35,141 nt of DNA, taken from the NCBI GenBank assembly GCA_014860225.1, contig JACZKE010000020.1:1-35141 (forward strand). Reading direction: 5' to 3'. Positions 1 to 10,077 of this stretch are shown here, piece by piece (position 1 is the stretch's first letter; each line of letters begins with the position of its first letter). The notes below the pieces were generated by a model. That model searched no databases, was not told the origin of the DNA, and was given only the letters and a program-made list of their open reading frames with translations. A program made the translations under genes and the position numbers. This stretch comes from Desulfuromonadales bacterium. GTDB lineage: Bacteria > Desulfobacterota > Desulfuromonadia > Desulfuromonadales > BM103.

Positions 1-1890
1 GTAAGCTTCACTTGGATCAACACCCATGCCTTCACGGACGTTCTGCTCGCTGGAGGCTTCGTTGTGGCACATGACGCACAAGTCGACATTGTCGACGCGG
101 TTGCCGCCGTGCTGATAGAGGGAGCCGACATGGCATTTGAGGCAGCTTTCACTGACGGCGATCGAACGGCGATCGCTAGCAGTTGCTGCGCCGGTAGCCA
201 GAGCGAAATCAAAGGTCGGGGTTTTGGAGCGGGTCTGGATTGTGGTACCCAGCGCAAGGGAAGGCTCTGCAAGGAAGATGTTTGCCTTGCCCTGCAGTGC
301 GACCCTGGCGTCACCGGTAAGAACGGCTTCCTCAGGAGTGAGGGTGATTGTGGTTGTGGCAACATTGCCGGCGCACACTGTGTTGCCGGTCCCGGCAGTA
401 AAATCAAGGTTCGTCGAGTTGGCCTGGCCGGGTGAGCTGTTGCCGTTGTCGGCGTTGACCAGATCGCCGCCCTGGAAGAAAGCTTTCAGGACGCTGTAAC
501 CGCTAGTAAATGTCGGAGCATCGACGGTGGCGGTGGTGTTGCAAGGATCCACAGCGATAGTGTCGACAGTGGCTTCCCAAGTGATGGCGAGGCTGTCGCC
601 GGTGCGCGTGACGCCGGTGATCTGATGGTCAATCCTGGCACCCTCGGTGACCGATGCATCACGGCCGTCCCAGATCAGGCCGGCACGCTCAGTGGTGAGG
701 CCGTTGTGGAATTCCGCGACAGTAGCGCGGGCGATTCCTGTCCCATCAGGAACGTGGCATGCCTGGCAGTCCGTGGTTGCGTCATAGGCGGAGTGGAAAG
801 GCACGCCGGCTGCGGCGAAATCCCAGCTAGTCATGTCGCCGTGGCAGGAGAAACAGTTCGTGCCGCTGACCGGCATGGCGTTGGCTACTGCAAGAGCTGC
901 ATCGCTGTCGTGGCAGACGCTGCAGTTGGTCATGTAGGTCGGGTAGGTGGTGTGATAAATACTAGTAGCTCTCCGGACATATTCCCCACCAGGCATGTTG
1001 TGCGCGTTGTGAATCCCGTGCACGTAGGCGATGAGGTTGTTCCGGCCGCCGCGATCGTGGCAGTTGAGGCAGGCTTCCACGCCAAAGGGGTTTTGGCCGT
1101 GGTGTTCTTCGCCGCCGAACACGTTGTTGCTGTGGCAATTGATGCAGGCCTGGTTGCTTGCGGCAGGATAGAGATAACCATCAGCAAGACCCGTTACAGT
1201 GTTGGTTACGTCTTCAGTAGCGACGATAGTGGCCAAGTTGCCAGTAGTCAAATTCTCCAGGGTAATCTGCCAGGAGACTTCATCAGCCGGCCAGATCCCT
1301 GCAACGGTCCAATCGTAAACCGGCAGCGTAGGATCAGTACCATCAAAGGTGCTGCTTGGGGCCGCTACGGTAATAACGTAGTCACCGTCAGCAGCTCCGG
1401 CCACGACAGTGGCTGTAGTACTTGCATAGGCATACTCAGAACCATCGTCTGATACAAAAGTTCCCAACGCTTTGGCAGCGGCTCCGGCAACCGTGCCGAA
1501 AGCAGCACTCGGCACGCCGTCCACAAGAACGGTCGCCGCGATTTCCGAACTGCTGTTGTCTGCTGCTCTGGTCACTGATGCAACTTCAAAGGTCACCTGA
1601 CCCATGATTGCATGATTCGCTTCGGCATCCGCAAAGGCATTCTCGCCATGGCAGATAACGCAGGTTTCCACCGGCTCGGCCACGCCAGCGTCAACGCCGG
1701 CAGCCGCCAGCGAATCCAGCCATTCCTGCTCGGTGCCGGTGAAGCCATTTTCTACTGCGAGCTCGTAGGCGCTGGCGCCAGGTGCACCAGCAGTGCCATC
1801 ATCTCCATCATCGCCCTCGCAACCGGCCATTACCAGGGTCGTCAGCAACAACCCTGTCAAAAGAGCCTTGAACCAAAATTTCCCGTCCAT
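1..1890 (-). CDS. OmcA/MtrC-type multiheme c-type cytochrome lipoprotein (C-terminus beyond window)
   Basis: The minus strand is open for 630 codons from an ATG at 1890 to the window edge, so the gene is 3'-truncated here. AGGAGG lies six bases upstream of the start. The N-terminus is a lipoprotein signal (LLLTTLVMAGC, lipid-modified Cys24), followed by a GDDGDDGTAGAPG collagen-like linker. Eight CXXCH haem motifs are visible, at residues 77 (CVICH), 249 (CINCH), 274 (CLNCH), 323 (CSVCH), 346 (CFSCH), 375 (CQACH), 583 (CLKCH) and 605 (CVMCH). This spacing, with long beta-rich stretches between haem clusters, fits the decahaem OmcA/MtrC family, cell-surface cytochromes of extracellular electron transfer; two more haems would be expected past the edge. 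The role is inferred from the family. Several plus-strand open frames across it (for example 64-435 and 625-1452) are shadows. Confidence 0.93.
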   Translation of the reverse strand, partial: MDGKFWFKALLTGLLLTTLVMAGCEGDDGDDGTAGAPGASAYELAVENGFTGTEQEWLDSLAAAGVDAGVAEPVETCVICHGENAFADAEANHAIMGQVTFEVASVTRAADNSSSEIAATVLVDGVPSAAFGTVAGAAAKALGTFVSDDGSEYAYASTTATVVAGAADGDYVITVAAPSSTFDGTDPTLPVYDWTVAGIWPADEVSWQITLENLTTGNLATIVATEDVTNTVTGLADGYLYPAASNQACINCHSNNVFGGEEHHGQNPFGVEACLNCHDRGGRNNLIAYVHGIHNAHNMPGGEYVRRATSIYHTTYPTYMTNCSVCHDSDAALAVANAMPVSGTNCFSCHGDMTSWDFAAAGVPFHSAYDATTDCQACHVPDGTGIARATVAEFHNGLTTERAGLIWDGRDASVTEGARIDHQITGVTRTGDSLAITWEATVDTIAVDPCNTTATVDAPTFTSGYSVLKAFFQGGDLVNADNGNSSPGQANSTNLDFTAGTGNTVCAGNVATTTITLTPEEAVLTGDARVALQGKANIFLAEPSLALGTTIQTRSKTPTFDFALATGAATASDRRSIAVSESCLKCHVGSLYQHGGNRVDNVDLCVMCHNEASSEQNVREGMGVDPSEAY

Positions 1891-1926
1891 TCTTTTCCTC
1901 CTAGTTAGCGGTGGGAGCTCTGGTCC

Positions 1927-1950
1927 GGTCACGAAACGTACCGTTTGACC
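1927..1950. promoter_or_regulatory. imperfect inverted repeat in the cytochrome leader
   Basis: GGTCA (1927-1931) pairs with TGACC (1946-1950). Inside, AACG and CGTT continue the pairing, with a three-base bulge and a short loop. It lies 37-60 bp upstream of the cytochrome start, so it would sit in the 5' leader or promoter and could be an operator or an mRNA hairpin. Nothing in the sequence decides which. Confidence 0.3.
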
Positions 1951-2016
1951 ATGCATCCCCTGGTTAAAGATCCGCAGGCAATTACCGGGTTTACAATGAC
2001 TCTCGCCAGTATTGTA

Positions 2017-2070
2017 CCTACATTAAAACGCTTCCTGAAATGTTCCTACGTTAAAACGCTTCCTGAAATG
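2017..2070. repeat. 26-bp direct repeat pair upstream of the cytochrome gene
   Basis: Two copies of a 26-bp unit (CCTACRTTAAAACGCTTCCT followed by GAAATG) at 2017-2042 and 2045-2070 differ at one base and recur with a 28-bp period. A shorter match (CCTGAAATG) occurs at 2135-2143. Sitting 130-180 bp upstream of the cytochrome start, this arrangement fits tandem operator sites, but no known regulator motif was recognised. Confidence 0.6.
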
Positions 2071-2296
2071 CAGTTATAAGACGTGTCCTGGTATCGTCAA
2101 AACGTGGGATATCTTAGCAAATGCGCATGTTTACCCTGAAATGTCACAGGACCAGTTCAATCACAGCCCAGGATATAAGCAAATTCCATGCCTGCTTTGT
2201 GGCCAAGCATGACGCATCCAGGTTTTGTAAGAGTTGATCCCCGAAATAGAATGCGGGAAAAGCGTGGACAGGGCCCACAGAAACCAATAAAAAAAT

Positions 2297-2335
2297 AAAA
2301 GTATTTTGAATACTACAATGTATTTGAGTACTTTT
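2297..2335. promoter_or_regulatory. palindromic AT-rich block, possible gspC promoter/operator
   Basis: AAAAGTA (2297-2303) and TACTTTT (2329-2335) form outer inverted arms. Within them lie two similar units, GTATTTTGAATAC (2301-2313) and GTATTTGAGTAC (2320-2331), the first being part of the inverted repeat AGTAT-N5-ATACT (2300-2314). A plus-strand sigma70-like pair overlaps it: TTGAAT at 2306-2311 and TACTTT at 2329-2334 with a 17-bp spacer. A dyad on top of a promoter suggests an operator for the secretion operon. The promoter match is modest. Confidence 0.35.
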
Positions 2336-2463
2336 CAAGGGAACATGACTATTTAAATTGCTGACCGAATATACGCTCAGCAGGCATGATGGAAATCCTT
2401 GCATTACGCATTGATGAGTCTTATGATATTCAACTTCGAATTAAACCGTCCGGGAACCCATAC

Positions 2464-3363
2464 ATGTTGAATATTTTACACAGCTTTTATAAGCCCTTCT
2501 GTCTGTCGTTGCTTGTGCTTCTGGGGCTTGCCTGTGGACATCTGATCGACACTGTGCTGCAGATGAATCTGCGTCCGAAGTTCACTGCGGAAAGCACAAT
2601 CGTTCAACCTGCAACAGGCGAACCCCTGAAGACCGCACAGTCCGATTTGAATCTGATCCTGCAGAACAACATCTTCGACGCCAACAACCGGTCCAGCGAC
2701 GTGACGATGACCCTTGGCGCCGCTGCCGCGCGCGGAGAAACAGCGACTGCAGCCGTTGCGCGCGCCGACATCAAGCTGTTCGGCACCGTGGTTGCAGGGG
2801 AACGTTCCCAGGTGCTGCTTGAGGTCAACAAAGAACTGAATCTCTATCGTCTCGGTGACGAGGTGCCCGGCGACGGGACCATCGAGGAGGTCCGGCGCAA
2901 CCAGGTAGAAATCAGGAACCGCGACCAGAGCCTGACCACCTTGACGATGAACGAGAAAGAGCCTCTCCCCTCCCGTGCAGCACCTGCCGAGGGCGAGGCT
3001 GCGGCCGGCGGAGACATGGGCGAAGAGGTCAGGGAGGTCGGTGAAAACCGCTGGTTGATCTCGCGGAACACGATGGAATCGGTGCGCGAGAACTTTGCCG
3101 ACCAGTTGCGCCTTGCCCAGATGCAGCCACGCACGGTGGACGGTAAGACCGATGGCTTCCTGGTCCGCCGCATCAATCCCCGATCATTGCTGTCCAAGTT
3201 AGGCATACAGCGGGGCGATGTGATCCTCGATGTCAACAATATCAAACTGGACAGCCCGGAAAAGGCTCTGCAGGTCTTTCAGCAGCTGCGCGAAGCGCGC
3301 CAGATATCTGTCGCCGTCGAACGTGATGGTCAACCGATGAGTTTTGCATATGAAATCGAATAG
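2464..3363 (+). CDS. gspC: type II secretion system protein GspC
   Basis: Inner-membrane component that links the cytoplasmic platform to the secretin. From the ATG at 2464 it is 299 residues: a short N-terminus, one hydrophobic segment (KPFCLSLLVLLGLACG), a periplasmic homology region (about residues 55-165, containing LNLILQNNIFDAN and KLFGTVVAGERSQVLLEVN), a charged alanine/glutamate-rich linker, and a C-terminal PDZ domain (about 195-298, with RINPRSLLSKLGIQRGDVIL). It is the first gene of the operon and ends 12 bp before gspD. The frame also opens at tandem ATGs at 2386/2389, adding 26 residues before the membrane segment. Neither start has a strong ribosome-binding site; I prefer 2464 because GspC normally has a short cytoplasmic tail. 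Confidence 0.9.
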   Translation: MLNILHSFYKPFCLSLLVLLGLACGHLIDTVLQMNLRPKFTAESTIVQPATGEPLKTAQSDLNLILQNNIFDANNRSSDVTMTLGAAAARGETATAAVARADIKLFGTVVAGERSQVLLEVNKELNLYRLGDEVPGDGTIEEVRRNQVEIRNRDQSLTTLTMNEKEPLPSRAAPAEGEAAAGGDMGEEVREVGENRWLISRNTMESVRENFADQLRLAQMQPRTVDGKTDGFLVRRINPRSLLSKLGIQRGDVILDVNNIKLDSPEKALQVFQQLREARQISVAVERDGQPMSFAYEIE

Positions 3364-3375
3364 GAGGTCTCTTCG

Positions 3376-5522
3376 ATGAGTACACCGATCGTCTCCCGAA
3401 TGCTGATATGGGCAACGTTTCTGGCTTTATGTCTGGTCCCCGCACACACGCTTGCGCAGGCTCCGCTTGCGCAGGCTCCGCCGCAAACTGCCGAAGACGG
3501 CCGGGTCACCCTCGACTTCAACAACGTCGAGCTGGCGGACCTGATCCAGACCATCAGCGAATTGACCGGCGAAAACTTTCTCTACGATGAGACGGTTAAA
3601 GGCAAGGTCACGATTGTCTCCCCGGAAAGCATGACTCTCAATGAGGCCTACCAGTTGTTCCTTACAGTTCTCAATGTCAAGGGGTATACAGTGGTTCCCT
3701 CTGGCAAGGTCAACAAGATCGTACCGCTCAAAGATGCCAAGTCTTCCAATCTGCCGACCTATGTCAACGGCCGCAGCAGGACGGGCGAGCAGATCATCAC
3801 CCGGGTCTTCCGCCTCAAGTACCTCGATGCGGCCGTCATCGGCCCGACCGTCCTGATTCCCCTGGTGCCGAGCACCTCAAATATTGCCGCCTATCCGCCG
3901 AGCAACAGCCTGATTATTACCGATACCGCCTCCAACATCGAGCGTCTGGCCAAGATCATCCGCGAGCTCGACCAGCCGGATTCGGAAGGCCTGATCGAGA
4001 TTGTTCCGCTGGTGAACTCCAATGCCGAAGAGCTCGCCAAGATTCTCAACGAGATCATGAGCCAGCCTACGGCTGCGCCATCCCGCCGCCGAAGGGCGGC
4101 TGTCGCAGGCGCCGCTAACGAGCCCGTCGTCAAGATCATCCCGTATGCCGCGGGGCGCTCCCTGATCGTACTGGCCAGTGGCGATGACATGCAGATCATC
4201 AAAGGGCTGATCGCCAAACTGGACGAGGAAATCGACGGCACCCGCTCCAACATCAATCTTGTTTACCTGGAAAATGCCGATGCGGTCATTCTCGCGGCGA
4301 CCCTCAACGAGATTCTGACCGGCATCAAAACCGAAACCAGGACGGCTGCAGCAGGAGCAACGGCCAGCCCGCTCTCCACCGGACCGTTGACGATTACGGC
4401 CGACAAACCGACCAACTCGCTGGTCATCAATGCCAGCCCGGACGACTTCAGGACCATCGAGGAAATCGTCGCCAAGCTCGACATCAAGCGCAAACAGGTC
4501 TACGTCGAAGCGCTGATCCTCGAGCTCTCCATGGACGCCACCCAGCGACTCGGGGCCTCCCTGCAGGGCGCCGTGTCCGTCGGCGACGACAGCCTGATTA
4601 TCGGCAGCAGCAACCAGAACAGAGGACCGGTTGGCATCGGCGATGCTATTTCCGGCGCAGCGACAGGGGTGCCTGACCTGCTGACCGCTGCCATCGATGG
4701 GCTGTTGCTCGGTGGCTTTTTCAATCCGATCACTGTCATCGGGCCAAATGGGAATGAGATCACCGTCCCGGCTCTGTCGGTACTGATCGATGTGTCGAAA
4801 ACCGACAGTGATGTCAATCTGCTGTCGGCGCCGCGTCTGCTCACTTCCGATAATGAAGAGGCCGAGATCATCGTCGGTTCGAATGTGCCGATCATCACCA
4901 GCCGGCTGACCGACACCGGCGGCAGCAACGGTCTGGCGCAGAGCGTTTCGGTAGAGCGTCAGGATGTCGCCCTGATCCTGCGTTTTACGCCACAGATTAC
5001 CGAAGGCGACCTGGTGCGCCTGAACGTCTACCAGGAAATCACCAATATAGCATCGACCAGCGTCGGCGATGTCAACGATGTCGGTCCGACCTTTACCAAG
5101 CGGGTACTGCGCAACACAGTCCTGGTCGAAAACAATAAAACCGTGGTGCTCGGCGGCCTGATCGACACCAACGTCATCGACTCGGTGACCAAGGTGCCGA
5201 TCCTCGGTGATATCCCCGGACTCGGCTGGCTGTTCAAGCGCACCTCGTCCCAGGAAAGAAAGACCAACCTGCTGGTCTTCATCAATCCGACCATTATCAA
5301 GAGCCCCGGTGATCTCGATCAGGTGACCGGTCGCAACCGCAGGGCGGCCAGCGGGTTTATCAGTGACAAGCTCCGCGGAGCTGTTCCGGAGAATTTCTTC
5401 ATTGGTCTCGAGGAGCCAGGTACAGTCATACTTGATAATGCTGTAGAGATGGAAACCGGCACCGAAGCAGCCAGCGGGGCTCCAGAAATGGCAACCCCAG
5501 TGCAAGACCAAGCGGGCAGCGA

Positions 5523-5526
<4 letters not shown>
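3376..5526 (+). CDS. gspD: type II secretion system secretin GspD
   Basis: Outer-membrane secretin, the exit channel of the system. AGGAGG at 3362-3367 sets the ATG at 3376. The 716-residue protein has a signal peptide (cleavage near the alanine-rich TLAQA), an N0 domain (about 38-115, VTLDFNNVELADLIQTI), repeated N1-N3 domains (about 130-375, each with the pattern of a beta strand followed by NSLII or SLIVLA) and the C-terminal secretin domain (about 430-640). The latter carries NLLSAPRLLTSDNEEAEI and VPILGDIPGLGWLF. A roughly 75-residue acidic tail follows. A perfect 15-bp tandem duplication at 3451-3480 repeats LAQAP at the mature N-terminus. No pilotin gene is nearby. Confidence 0.97.
3451..3480 (+). 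repeat. 15-bp tandem duplication inside gspD
   Basis: CTTGCGCAGGCTCCG occurs twice in immediate succession (3451-3465 and 3466-3480), giving LAQAPLAQAP around the predicted signal-peptidase site. It is in frame and so does not disrupt the gene. It looks like a recent slippage duplication. Confidence 0.9.
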
Positions 5527-7256
<1,730 letters not shown>

Positions 7257-7258
7257 AG

Positions 7259-8476
7259 TTGCCGCTGTTCGAGTACTCAGGCCTCGATAGCGAGGGCCGC
7301 AAAAAATCCGGAACGATTGACGGTTCCGGGCGCAAGGCGGTGACCCAGCAACTGCGCAACCAGGGCGTGTTTCTGACTGAATTGCGGGAAACCGGCACTC
7401 AGCGGGCCCGCAGGCTGTCGTTTCGCTTCGGCGTGGCCCGCAAACTTCCGGCCGGTGAACTTGCCGCAGCGACACGCCAGATGGCGACCCTGCTGGGCGC
7501 CGGCCTGGCGCTGGATGATGCTCTGAACACCGTGAGCGATCAGACAGACCAGCCGCTGCTGACCAAAACCTTTGCCAAAATTCGCGAACATGTCGTGCAG
7601 GGCGGGACGCTTCATGAGGCCTTGACTGCTCACCGGCAAATTTTCCCCGACCTGTTCATCAATATGATCCAGGTCGGAGAAGACAGCGGCACGCTGGACC
7701 GGACCATGTATCGCCTGGCCGATTTTCTCGAAAGCCAGGCGCGCATGCGCTCGCGGATTCAGGCCGCCCTGGCCTATCCCCTGCTGATGACTTTGGTCGG
7801 CAGCGGCGTGCTGGTGTTCCTGTTCGTGTTTGTCATCCCCAAAATCACCAGCATGTTGGACGAACTCGACCGGGCACTGCCCTGGCCGACGCTCATGCTG
7901 ATTACCCTGACGGATTTCCTGTCCCACTGGTGGTGGCTGCTCGGACTGCTGCTGGTGCTGGCACTGGTTGTCCTGAAACGCTATCGCAACTCAGCACGCG
8001 GGCGGCTGCACACCGATGCCCTGATCCTGAAAGCTCCCTTGTTCGGTCGGCTGCAGCTGCTGATTGTCACCGCCCGTTTCGCCCGGACCCTGGGAACCTT
8101 GCTGGAGAGCGGCGTTCCTCTGCTGAAGTCCCTGGATATCTCACGCAACCTGCTGGCCAACCGGGTCCTCAACCAGGCGATCGAAACCGTCACCCTGCGG
8201 GTTCAGGAAGGCGGCAATCTGGCCACGGCGCTGAAGCAATCCGCCGTTTTCCCACCGATGCTGGCCCAGCTGACGGCTGCCGGCGAAAAGAGCGGAAAGC
8301 TCGAAGAGATGCTGTTCCGCGTTGCCGATACCTACGAGCATCAGACAGAGCTGTCCATGACCAGCATGCTTTCACTGCTTGAGCCGTTGATGATCCTGGT
8401 GATGGGCGGGATTGTCGGCTTCGTGGTGCTGGCAATTTTGCTGCCGATTTTCGAGGCCAGCCAGGGGTTTGGGTGA
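7259..8476 (+). CDS. gspF: type II secretion platform protein GspF
   Basis: Polytopic inner-membrane protein on which GspE acts. It starts at a TTG (7259) two bases after the gspE stop, preceded by AGGAGGAGG. The 405-residue protein begins with the typical PLFEYSGLDSEGR and has two tandem T2SSF domains (about 70-190 and 270-395). Each has the ATRQMATLLGAGL or ARFARTLGTLLESGVPL type of motif. There are three main hydrophobic spans: about 168-190, a pair of segments near 215-240, and the C-terminus (VMGGIVGFVVLAILLPIF). After it there is a 154-bp gap with repeats before gspG, the first long gap in the operon. Confidence 0.97.
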   Translation: MPLFEYSGLDSEGRKKSGTIDGSGRKAVTQQLRNQGVFLTELRETGTQRARRLSFRFGVARKLPAGELAAATRQMATLLGAGLALDDALNTVSDQTDQPLLTKTFAKIREHVVQGGTLHEALTAHRQIFPDLFINMIQVGEDSGTLDRTMYRLADFLESQARMRSRIQAALAYPLLMTLVGSGVLVFLFVFVIPKITSMLDELDRALPWPTLMLITLTDFLSHWWWLLGLLLVLALVVLKRYRNSARGRLHTDALILKAPLFGRLQLLIVTARFARTLGTLLESGVPLLKSLDISRNLLANRVLNQAIETVTLRVQEGGNLATALKQSAVFPPMLAQLTAAGEKSGKLEEMLFRVADTYEHQTELSMTSMLSLLEPLMILVMGGIVGFVVLAILLPIFEASQGFG

Positions 8477-8507
8477 GGCAGTTGAATTGGGCTTCGCCCG
8501 TTGAACT

Positions 8508-8580
8508 GTTGAATCGTTGAACTGTTTAAAACCACTCAACGATTCAACGATTCAACGATTCAACGATTCAACGCTTCAAC
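8508..8580. repeat. 8-bp tandem repeats and hairpin between gspF and gspG
   Basis: CAACGATT is repeated four times exactly and once as CAACGCTT at 8537-8580, ending in CAAC. The upstream segment 8508-8520 (GTTGAATCGTTGA) is the exact reverse complement of 8536-8548, giving a 13-bp stem with a 15-nt loop that extends imperfectly to about 21 bp. A small GGGC-TTC-GCCC hairpin precedes it at 8489-8499. There is no T-run, so this is not a standard terminator. It may affect mRNA processing or stability ahead of the major pseudopilin. Confidence 0.85.
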
Positions 8581-8630
8581 TGCACCACAAGTGCAGTCAA
8601 CAAACAATAATTAAAGGAGAACAATACGAT

Positions 8631-9074
8631 ATGCAAGTTTCCAAACTCCGCGGCAATCGCGGCTTCACGCTGATTGAAATCATGGTCGTGGTGGTCATTC
8701 TCGGCATACTGGCTGCTATTGTCGTACCCCGCCTTCTCAGCCGTCCCGACGAGGCCAAGGTGACCAAGGCCAGAGTCGACATGAAAAGCATCGAAGAGGC
8801 CCTTGGTCTGTTCAAACTCGACAACGGTTTTTACCCATCGACTGATCAGGGGCTCAAGGCCCTGGTCGAAAAACCGGAAACCGGGAGAATACCGGACAAA
8901 TATTCGGTCGACGGCTACCTGAAAAAGACACCAGTCGACCCGTGGGGTAATAATTATGTCTACCTGTCACCGGGGTTGCACAGTAATTATTTCGACCTGA
9001 TCAGTTACGGTGCCGATGGACAACCCGGAGGAGAGGGTTTCGATGCTGACATCAACAGCTGGGAGCTCGATTGA
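8631..9074 (+). CDS. gspG: major pseudopilin GspG
   Basis: Main subunit of the type II pseudopilus. The 147-residue protein starts at the ATG at 8631 behind AAGGAG (8614-8619). The same frame is open upstream to 8517, but that part only translates the repeat region. The prepilin site is G/FTLIEIMVVVVILGILAAIVVP, with the required Gly before the cut and Glu5. The C-terminal part carries the family signatures STDQGLKALVEKP, VDPWGNNYVY and YGADGQPGGEGFDADINSW, including the calcium-site region. It is processed by a GspO/PilD peptidase that is not encoded here. Confidence 0.97.
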   Translation: MQVSKLRGNRGFTLIEIMVVVVILGILAAIVVPRLLSRPDEAKVTKARVDMKSIEEALGLFKLDNGFYPSTDQGLKALVEKPETGRIPDKYSVDGYLKKTPVDPWGNNYVYLSPGLHSNYFDLISYGADGQPGGEGFDADINSWELD

Positions 9075-9129
9075 CAGCGGCCCTCTCAGCTGCGTCCAGG
9101 CCGCACTCTCTTTGTCTGAAGTGACCATT

Positions 9130-9660
9130 ATGCGCAGTGATCCGCAACCTGAAGGTTTCACCCGGCGTACGGGCAGGGCCGGTTTCACGCTCGTTGAAAT
9201 TGTTGTGGTTATGGTACTGATCAGCCTGTTCATGGTGCTCAGTGTGCCTCTGTTCAGCAATGTCGGCACCAGCAGCCTCGGCACTTCGGCGAGGCGGCTC
9301 AGCGGCACCATCAAATATCTGTTCAACGAATCCGCCATGTCCGGGCTCGAATATCGGTTGATCTACGATCTGGACCAGGGGACCTACCATGCACAGATAC
9401 TGGAAGTCGATGGTGAGCTGCTCGATGCGCCGGACCAGGGCCGGCAAGCCGCGTTAAAAGGCGATATCCGCTTCAAGGACCTGCATCTGCCGGGACGCGG
9501 CAAGTTTACTGCGGGACAGGTGACGACCCGTCTTCACCCGAGCGGCTGGGTGGAAGAAACGATCATCCATCTCGAGGACGGGGCCGGTGAGATGTTGACC
9601 CTGAGGGTCATGCCTTTGACTGGAACCACCGAAGTGTTCGATGGCTACCGTGAATTTTGA
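9130..9660 (+). CDS. gspH: minor pseudopilin GspH
   Basis: Minor pseudopilin of the pseudopilus. From the ATG at 9130 it has 176 residues, with an 18-residue leader ending TGRAG before FTLVEIVVVMVLISLFM (Glu5 present), then a GspH-type beta domain. The start is uncertain. An in-frame ATG at 9043 has a much better Shine-Dalgarno (GGAGGAGAGG) and overlaps the end of gspG by 32 bp, but would give an unusually long leader of about 47 residues. The purine-rich stretch there also encodes the conserved GGEG of GspG, so it may not be a ribosome-binding site. Confidence 0.85.
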   Translation: MRSDPQPEGFTRRTGRAGFTLVEIVVVMVLISLFMVLSVPLFSNVGTSSLGTSARRLSGTIKYLFNESAMSGLEYRLIYDLDQGTYHAQILEVDGELLDAPDQGRQAALKGDIRFKDLHLPGRGKFTAGQVTTRLHPSGWVEETIIHLEDGAGEMLTLRVMPLTGTTEVFDGYREF

Positions 9661-9672
9661 GCCGATGCAGAC

Positions 9673-10077
9673 ATGGCAGAGCTGGTAATGCAGCAGGTAT
9701 TTTGCCCGACAAAATCCAGGCGCAGTGGCTTTACGCTGCTGGAAATCATGATTGCGCTGGCCATCGTCAGCATCGCCATGGTGTCCCTGCTGGCGCTGGC
9801 CAATCGTTCGATCGGGGTTCATGATCGTCTGCAGCGGATTACTTCCGCGACCCTGCTGGCTCAACAGAAGATGGCCGAAACCGAGGTGAATGCCAGGCAA
9901 GGGACTCTGCAGAGCGCTGAAACGCAGGGTGAGTTCAGCGGTGCCTACGCAGCATACCGCTGGCAGATCTCCTACGCCGATACGCCTCTGCCGTCGGTGC
10001 AGATGGTGACTGTAACCGTTCTCTGGGGAGACGAAGAGCGCAATGAGCTGGTCGATCTCACGTCATTCATTTTCTAG
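9673..10077 (+). CDS. gspI: minor pseudopilin GspI
   Basis: Minor pseudopilin, part of the GspI-J-K tip complex. It is 134 residues from the ATG at 9673; an in-frame ATG at 9688 is also possible and neither has a clear ribosome-binding site. The leader ends RRSG before FTLLEIMIALAIVSIAMVSLLAL, with Glu5. The C-terminal domain (YRWQISYADTPL, VTVTVLWGDEERNELVDL) fits GspI. Its TAG stop (10075-10077) is built from one host T plus the first two bases of an inverted-repeat element, so the element sits exactly at the 3' end of the gene. Confidence 0.93.
   Translation: MAELVMQQVFCPTKSRRSGFTLLEIMIALAIVSIAMVSLLALANRSIGVHDRLQRITSATLLAQQKMAETEVNARQGTLQSAETQGEFSGAYAAYRWQISYADTPLPSVQMVTVTVLWGDEERNELVDLTSFIF

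Larger units (their letters stand above)
1891..2463. other. divergent intergenic region between the cytochrome and gspC
   Basis: About 570 bp with no convincing gene. The half next to the cytochrome holds its ribosome-binding site (1897-1902), an imperfect inverted repeat at 1927-1950 and two 26-bp direct repeats at 2017-2070. The half next to gspC is AT-rich (2281-2345) and holds a palindromic block with a possible promoter. A minus-strand open frame at 2144-2404 resembles nothing and lacks a good ribosome-binding site, so I do not call it. Confidence 0.7.

Noticed and set aside
625-1452. 275-codon plus-strand open frame over the cytochrome
   Set aside because: The minus-strand frame has a lipobox, ribosome-binding site and eight haem motifs; the plus frame shows none.
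1891-2016. possible cyclic-di-GMP (GEMM-type) riboswitch in the cytochrome leader
   Set aside because: Such riboswitches are common before cytochrome genes in this group, but I could not find the conserved core in the leader; only a simple inverted repeat is present. A covariance-model search would settle it.
2144-2404. 86-codon minus-strand open frame in the divergent region
   Set aside because: No family resemblance, no ribosome-binding site, and it covers the repeat-rich regulatory region.
8537-8580. short tandem repeats as a CRISPR-like array
   Set aside because: Units are 8 bp and contiguous without spacers.
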